Shown here: positions 16,125-20,347 of the stretch, piece after piece | Position numbering within the stretch: position 1 is the stretch's first letter | Layout of the letters: the number at the start of each line of letters is the position of its first letter | Assembly (NCBI GenBank): GCA_044871085.1 | Contig: JBIOZI010000261.1 | Location: 1-20,347, forward strand | Direction of reading: 5' to 3' | Length of the DNA: 20,347 bases | Source: CADEED01 sp044871085 | GTDB lineage: Bacteria > Pseudomonadota > Gammaproteobacteria > Steroidobacterales > Steroidobacteraceae | Position numbers and translations under genes: made by a program | Notes under the pieces: generated by a model | Told to the model about the DNA's origin: nothing | Seen by the model: the letters and a program-made list of their open reading frames with translations, nothing else | Database searches by the model: none

Positions 16125-19100
16125 ATGTCGATTTTCTTTACACGCGCCCGCGCCTGGGCGCTCGTGGTCCTGTGCGCGCACGCGCCGCTCGCCGCGTCGC
16201 AAACCGTCGAGACTTTTGCCGGCGGCCGTTCGATCGACAACCTGCCGGCCACCGCAGCCTCCGTGAACCCGAGCGCGGTCGCCGCCGCGCCCGACGGCAC
16301 CGTCTACATGGTCGACTGGGTCTTCAAGCGGCTGCTCCGCCGCGACCCCATGACCGCGACGCTGTACACCATTCCGCTCGTCGGCCTGCCGCCGCCCTTC
16401 GACGCTGCCCAGTACAACACAGTCGATCATTTCTTCTTCGCACCCAACGGCACCGGCTACGTGCTGTCCAACTCCATCCTGTTCAGCATCAATCCGGTGA
16501 CGGGCCTGGTGACGCAACGCGCGCGGCTGTGGCGCAGCGAAAGCCCGGAAGTGGCATGCAACAGCTATTTCCCGCCGCACCAGTTCGCAGTGGATGGCAA
16601 TGGCGCCATCTACTACACCGATTTCAACTCCAATGCGATTTGCAAGATCGTCAATACGCTGCCGTTCTACATCCACTTCAACACCACCGGCTTCTCCGGC
16701 GATGGTGGCCCGTTCAGCTCGGCGCGCATCAACCGGCCGGCGGGCATCGCGGTCGATGCGGCCAACAACATCTACATCGCGGACCAGGGCAACCACCGCA
16801 TCCGCAAGATCACGGTGGCCACGGGCATCATCACCACCATTGCCGGCAACGGCTCGCTCGGCAAGGGCGGCGAAAACCTGCTCGCCACCGCGACACCACT
16901 CAGCAGTCCCGGCCGTCTCACCTTCGACGCCGCCGGCAATCTCTACGGCATCGAGCTCGGCAACTATCGCGTCCGCCGCCTCGATGCGGCCACCGGCCGC
17001 ATCTCCACCGCGTCGGGCAATGGACTGCAGGTGACGGCGCCGCAGGCCAGCGGCGTGCTGGCGACGTCCGTCCCGCACGGAATCCTCAACTCGTTGGCCA
17101 TGCACCCGAGCGGCGACCTGCTGATCAGCGATGACGGGCAGCGGGTCGTGCGCCGCCTGAACGGCGCCACGGGCATCATCGACACCATCGCGGGCAACGG
17201 CGCGGTCTATTTCTGCGGCGAGAGCTCGCTGCCGCGCGATGCCTGCATCGATTCGCCGGGTGGCATCGCCGTCGAAAGCAATGGCGACGTGTACATCGCG
17301 GATTCCGGCAACCGTCGCGTGCGCAAATACTTTGCCGCCACCGGACTGTTGGCCACCATCGCCGGACGCTCGGGTCCGTACGAGTTCCAGGGCAACGGCG
17401 GCCCCGCGCTCGACGTGGTCTTCCCGGATCAGATCGGGGGCCTGGCGCTCGATGATGCGGGCAACCTGTACATCGCCGGAACGTACGGCTACCGCATCTA
17501 CCGCATCGACCGGCTCACCGGAATCCTCACCTCCATCGCGGGCACGGGCGCCAGCGGCTTCACCGGCGATGGCGGCCCCGCGACGGCCGCGAAAATCGGC
17601 TGGACCAGGAACGTCGCCGTCGACCCGGCCGGCAACGTGTACTTCAGCGAGCAGACGGCCAACCGCGTGCGCAGGATTGCCGCGGGCAGCGGCGTCATCT
17701 CCACCTACGCCGGCACCGGAGTGGCCAACGGCGCGCTCGGCGACGGCGGGCCGGCCACCGCGGCTTCGCTCTCCGGGCCGAGCCACCTGGCCATCGACAA
17801 GACGGGGAACCTGCTCATCGTCGACTACAACAACAACCGCGTGCGCCGCGTGGACAAGACCACCGGCGTCATCACCACGGCCATAGGCAACGGGCAGTGG
17901 GGCACGAGTGGTGACGGCGGCCCCGCGACGGCCGCGAGCATCGCCGGCTCTCCCATCGCAGTCGACGCCGGCGGCAACGTATTCATGATCAACGGCACGA
18001 TGCGCAAGGTCGACGCGCAGACCGGAATCATCACCACGGTCCCGAACGTGCCCAACAAGTCGCCCGAGGGCTTCTCGATCAATCCGACCGCCATCGCCTT
18101 CGACGCGAACGGCCGGCTCTACGACGCCACGTATCAGGCAGTGCTGCGCATCTCGGGTCTGCCCACCACGCAGCCCGACTCCACGCCGCCCGTCATCATC
18201 CCCACCGTCACCGGCCTGCTCGGCGACGAGGGCTGGTACAAGGGCGACGTTCAGGTGCTCTGGGCGGTGACCGACGCGGAATCGCCGGTCGTGTCGACCA
18301 CGGGATGTGCGGCGACCTCGGTGACGCAGGACACCACGGGCGTCACGGTCACGTGCACGGCAACCTCGGGCGGCGGCAGCAACTCGAACAGCGTCACGAT
18401 CAAACGCGACGCCACGCCGCCCACGGTAACGTTTGGCGCGCTCTCGCCCGCACCGAATGCCAACGGCTGGAACAACACCGACGTCACGCTTCCATACACC
18501 ATCAGCGACGACACGTCGGGTGTGGCATTGCTTCCCCAGGAGCCGCTGGTGTTCACCCACGAAGGCGTCGGCGTGGCTCACTACTTTTTCGTCACCGATC
18601 GCGCGGGCAACAGCGCGACGTACGAAGCTCCTCTCGTCAAGATCGACCGGACTGCGCCATTGGTCTCACCCGATGTCACGGGAGCGCCGGGCACCAACGG
18701 CTGGTACCGCGGCGATGTGCAGGTCGGCTGGTCGATCAGCGAATTCCCGGAAAGTGTCGAGTCGATGAACGGCTGCGAGACGAGCACGGTGTCGGTGGAT
18801 ACCACCGGGACCGCTTTCACGTGCACCGTGACATCCGCCGGTGGCACGACGAGCAGCTCGGTCACGGTCCAGAAGGATTCGACCGTGCCCACGCTGGGCT
18901 TCGGCGCGCCCACACCGGCCGCGAATGCATTCGGCTGGCACAATTCCGACGTCTATGTGCCGTTCACGGCGAACGATGCGACCTCGGGAGTTGCATCGAC
19001 GAGCATTCCGAGCCCGCTGACCTTCACCAACGAAGGTCTCGGCGTGCGCAAGTCGGTTACGGTCACCGACCTGGCCGGCAACTCCGCCACGTTCCAGAGC

Positions 19101-20171
19101 ACGCCGCTCAACATCGACAAGACGGGGCCGTTGATCACGCCCGTCATCACCGGCCCGCTCGGCAACAACGACTGGTATGTGGGTAACGTCACCGTCGAGT
19201 GGACCATCAACGAAATGCCGGAGAGCATCCGCGAGATCATCGGCTGCGAGGGTGGCACCGTCACCACCGACACCGACGGCGTCATGTTCGGCTGCGTCGT
19301 GAACTCCGGCGGCGGCTCGATGGCAATGCCCGCCTGGGTCAAGCGCGACACGGCGCCGCCCACGCTGCTGTGGGGAGCGTTCTCGCCGGCGCCCAACGCC
19401 AACGGCTGGAACAAGACCGACGTCAGCGTGCCGTTCACCGCCGGCGATGCGCTCTCGGGCATCGCCGGACAGAGCGCCAACAACCCGCTGGTGATCACCG
19501 CCGAAGGCGAAGGAGTTACGGGCGAAGTCACGTTGACCGACAAGGCGGGCAACGAGGCGACGTTCAACACCGCGCCGCGCAACATCGACAAGACGGCTCC
19601 GGTGATCACGATCAACAGCCCCGCGAACGGTGCGACCTATGGCTTCTACCAGGACGTGGAAGCCGACTACGAGTGCGACGACGTGTCGCTCGCGAGCTGT
19701 ACGGCGCCGACGCCCCAGCGTGGACTGGTGAACACCAGGAGCGGCGGCACGAAGACCTTCAAGGTGACGGGCAAGGATCTGGTGAATTTCACCAGCGCGG
19801 CGACGAACACGTTCACGGTGGAGTCGACCTTCCACTGGAGTGGCTTCGCCGCGCCCGCCAACCCGCCGGTGCTCAACCGCGTGGCGCGCAACACGCGCGT
19901 GCCGATCCGCTGGCAGCTGCCGGATGGGCACGGAGGTTTCGTCACCAACACCGCGGCGTTCAAGTCCATCACCAGCTCGAGCTGGAGCTGCGGAAGCACG
20001 GCCTCGGTGCCCTACACCGCGACCACGACGGCACCCGTCGGCATCAGCTTCGACTGGGCCACCGCATCACTCGTCTACAGCTGGAGCACCGGCAGCACGG
20101 CGGTGTGCCGCACGGTGCAGATCGAGCTGCGCGACGGCTCGCAGCACGAGGTGTATTTCAAGGTTCAGTAG
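16125..20171 (+). CDS. Large secreted NHL-repeat / Ig-like repeat protein with PxKF-like C-terminal domain
   Basis: A 1348-residue protein with a Sec signal peptide (MSIFFTRARAWALVVLCAHA, cleavage near residue 25). Residues about 30-680 hold about 12 NHL-type blades of the form xAVDxxGNxYIADxxNxRIRKI, several introduced by FTGDGGPATAA loops; this number could fold as two six-bladed propellers. Residues 685-1154 are three tandem ~157-residue units, each an Ig-like module with two Cys (for example GC...TCTVTSAGG) followed by a module with PAPNANGW, DDTSGVA and VTDxAGNSATF. A fourth, different Ig-like module starts at 1155, with its own Cys pair, and the C-terminus (about 1250-1348) resembles PxKF-type domains (NPPVLNRVARNTRVPIRWQL). 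No lipobox, LPxTG, PEP-CTERM or TM anchor is visible. Function is unknown; binding or adhesion at the cell surface or outside is a guess. Confidence 0.88.
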   Translation: MSIFFTRARAWALVVLCAHAPLAASQTVETFAGGRSIDNLPATAASVNPSAVAAAPDGTVYMVDWVFKRLLRRDPMTATLYTIPLVGLPPPFDAAQYNTVDHFFFAPNGTGYVLSNSILFSINPVTGLVTQRARLWRSESPEVACNSYFPPHQFAVDGNGAIYYTDFNSNAICKIVNTLPFYIHFNTTGFSGDGGPFSSARINRPAGIAVDAANNIYIADQGNHRIRKITVATGIITTIAGNGSLGKGGENLLATATPLSSPGRLTFDAAGNLYGIELGNYRVRRLDAATGRISTASGNGLQVTAPQASGVLATSVPHGILNSLAMHPSGDLLISDDGQRVVRRLNGATGIIDTIAGNGAVYFCGESSLPRDACIDSPGGIAVESNGDVYIADSGNRRVRKYFAATGLLATIAGRSGPYEFQGNGGPALDVVFPDQIGGLALDDAGNLYIAGTYGYRIYRIDRLTGILTSIAGTGASGFTGDGGPATAAKIGWTRNVAVDPAGNVYFSEQTANRVRRIAAGSGVISTYAGTGVANGALGDGGPATAASLSGPSHLAIDKTGNLLIVDYNNNRVRRVDKTTGVITTAIGNGQWGTSGDGGPATAASIAGSPIAVDAGGNVFMINGTMRKVDAQTGIITTVPNVPNKSPEGFSINPTAIAFDANGRLYDATYQAVLRISGLPTTQPDSTPPVIIPTVTGLLGDEGWYKGDVQVLWAVTDAESPVVSTTGCAATSVTQDTTGVTVTCTATSGGGSNSNSVTIKRDATPPTVTFGALSPAPNANGWNNTDVTLPYTISDDTSGVALLPQEPLVFTHEGVGVAHYFFVTDRAGNSATYEAPLVKIDRTAPLVSPDVTGAPGTNGWYRGDVQVGWSISEFPESVESMNGCETSTVSVDTTGTAFTCTVTSAGGTTSSSVTVQKDSTVPTLGFGAPTPAANAFGWHNSDVYVPFTANDATSGVASTSIPSPLTFTNEGLGVRKSVTVTDLAGNSATFQSTPLNIDKTGPLITPVITGPLGNNDWYVGNVTVEWTINEMPESIREIIGCEGGTVTTDTDGVMFGCVVNSGGGSMAMPAWVKRDTAPPTLLWGAFSPAPNANGWNKTDVSVPFTAGDALSGIAGQSANNPLVITAEGEGVTGEVTLTDKAGNEATFNTAPRNIDKTAPVITINSPANGATYGFYQDVEADYECDDVSLASCTAPTPQRGLVNTRSGGTKTFKVTGKDLVNFTSAATNTFTVESTFHWSGFAAPANPPVLNRVARNTRVPIRWQLPDGHGGFVTNTAAFKSITSSSWSCGSTASVPYTATTTAPVGISFDWATASLVYSWSTGSTAVCRTVQIELRDGSQHEVYFKVQ
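18177..19586 (+). repeat. Three tandem ~470-bp protein-coding repeats within the NHL protein gene
   Basis: Units start at 18177, 18645 and 19116 (468, 471 and 471 bp), each opening with a Asp-(Ser/Arg/Lys)-Thr phrase (DSTPPV, DRTAPL, DKTGPL) and containing GWYxGDVxVxW, a Cys pair, PAPNANGW-like and DxAGNxATF segments. They have diverged in sequence, so these are old duplications. Confidence 0.8.
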
Positions 20172-20179
20172 TACGGCAC

Positions 20180-20203
20180 GGGCCCGGTGTTCGCACCGGG
20201 CCC
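20180..20203. terminator. Strong hairpin between convergent genes
   Basis: GGGCCCGGTG and CACCGGGCCC form a perfect 10-bp GC stem around a TTCG tetraloop, 8 bp after the NHL-protein stop and 26 bp before the 3' end of the convergent gene. No T tract follows on either strand, so it would be a hairpin-type stop or mRNA 3' end protector for both genes. Confidence 0.65.
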
Positions 20204-20229
20204 TGTCCACCGCCATCGACAATAGCCGT

Positions 20230-20347
20230 TCACCGCAGGCTCACCAGCATGCCATCCGCGCGCGGCTCGACGGCCACGCGCCGCGCCAGGAATCGCTCGA
20301 CGACGACCGCGTTCGAGCGCAGGTGGGGCGTCACCTCGGTGGCCAGG
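20230..20347 (-). CDS. C-terminal end of an unrecognised protein (5' part beyond the window)
   Basis: The minus strand carries an open frame from the window edge to a TGA at 20232-20230. It encodes 38 visible residues, with segments TPHLRSNAVVVERFL and RRVAVEPRADGMLVSLR before the stop. The codons have the strongly GC-rich third positions of the neighbouring genes, and the frame ends neatly just past a shared hairpin, so it is likely a real convergent gene. I do not recognise the family from this fragment. Confidence 0.55.
   Translation of the reverse strand, partial: LATEVTPHLRSNAVVVERFLARRVAVEPRADGMLVSLR

Noticed and set aside
16119..18581. An 820-codon open frame antisense to the NHL-protein gene
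   Set aside because: Low-complexity Arg/Asp/Gly/Val composition typical of antisense shadows; the plus strand has a signal peptide, ribosome site and repeats.

Overview
The window is GC-rich, tightly packed DNA from what looks like a gammaproteobacterial chromosome. The basis is synteny: mutS facing away from pncC-thpR-recA, followed by recX-alaS-lysC-csrA-tRNA-Ser, is a typical gammaproteobacterial neighbourhood. A LexA box of the CTG-N10-CAG type in front of recA and the close similarity of MutS, AlaRS and CsrA to gammaproteobacterial forms agree with this. A free-living environmental lineage such as the Steroidobacteraceae/Xanthomonadales grade would fit the composition and the large secreted NHL protein, but that placement is inference.

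Region 1 (2-4207, plus strand) is the end of an operon: a 5'-truncated RND efflux permease, a sulfide:quinone oxidoreductase with all three catalytic cysteines, and an OsmC-family thiol peroxidase. Together they read as a module for oxidising sulfide and handling reactive sulfur, with an exporter attached. Region 2 (4451-12535, minus strand; transcription order is right to left) holds pncC-thpR, then recA with its SOS box, an inserted signal-peptide-bearing amidohydrolase, recX, alaS, lysC, csrA and tRNA-Ser(GCU), the last behind its own stable-RNA-like promoter. Region 3 (13286-15910, plus) is mutS with a TTG start, divergent from pncC. Region 4 (16125-20171, plus) is a 1348-residue secreted protein made of about 12 NHL blades, three tandem ~157-residue Ig-like double modules and a C-terminal PxKF-like domain. 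A convergent minus-strand gene enters at the right edge.

The window is mostly housekeeping DNA, and I did not find a clear new defence or mobile system. The points most worth a second look are these: an aspartate kinase whose two ACT domains lack the usual effector-contact residues; REP-like palindromes sharing a 22-nt core between the recA 3' end and the mutS 3' end, one of which overlaps the recA stop codon and accompanies loss of RecA's acidic tail; an amidohydrolase wedged between recA and recX; a CsrA with a long hydrophilic tail; the RND-SQR-OsmC gene set; and the NHL/Ig-repeat secreted protein.
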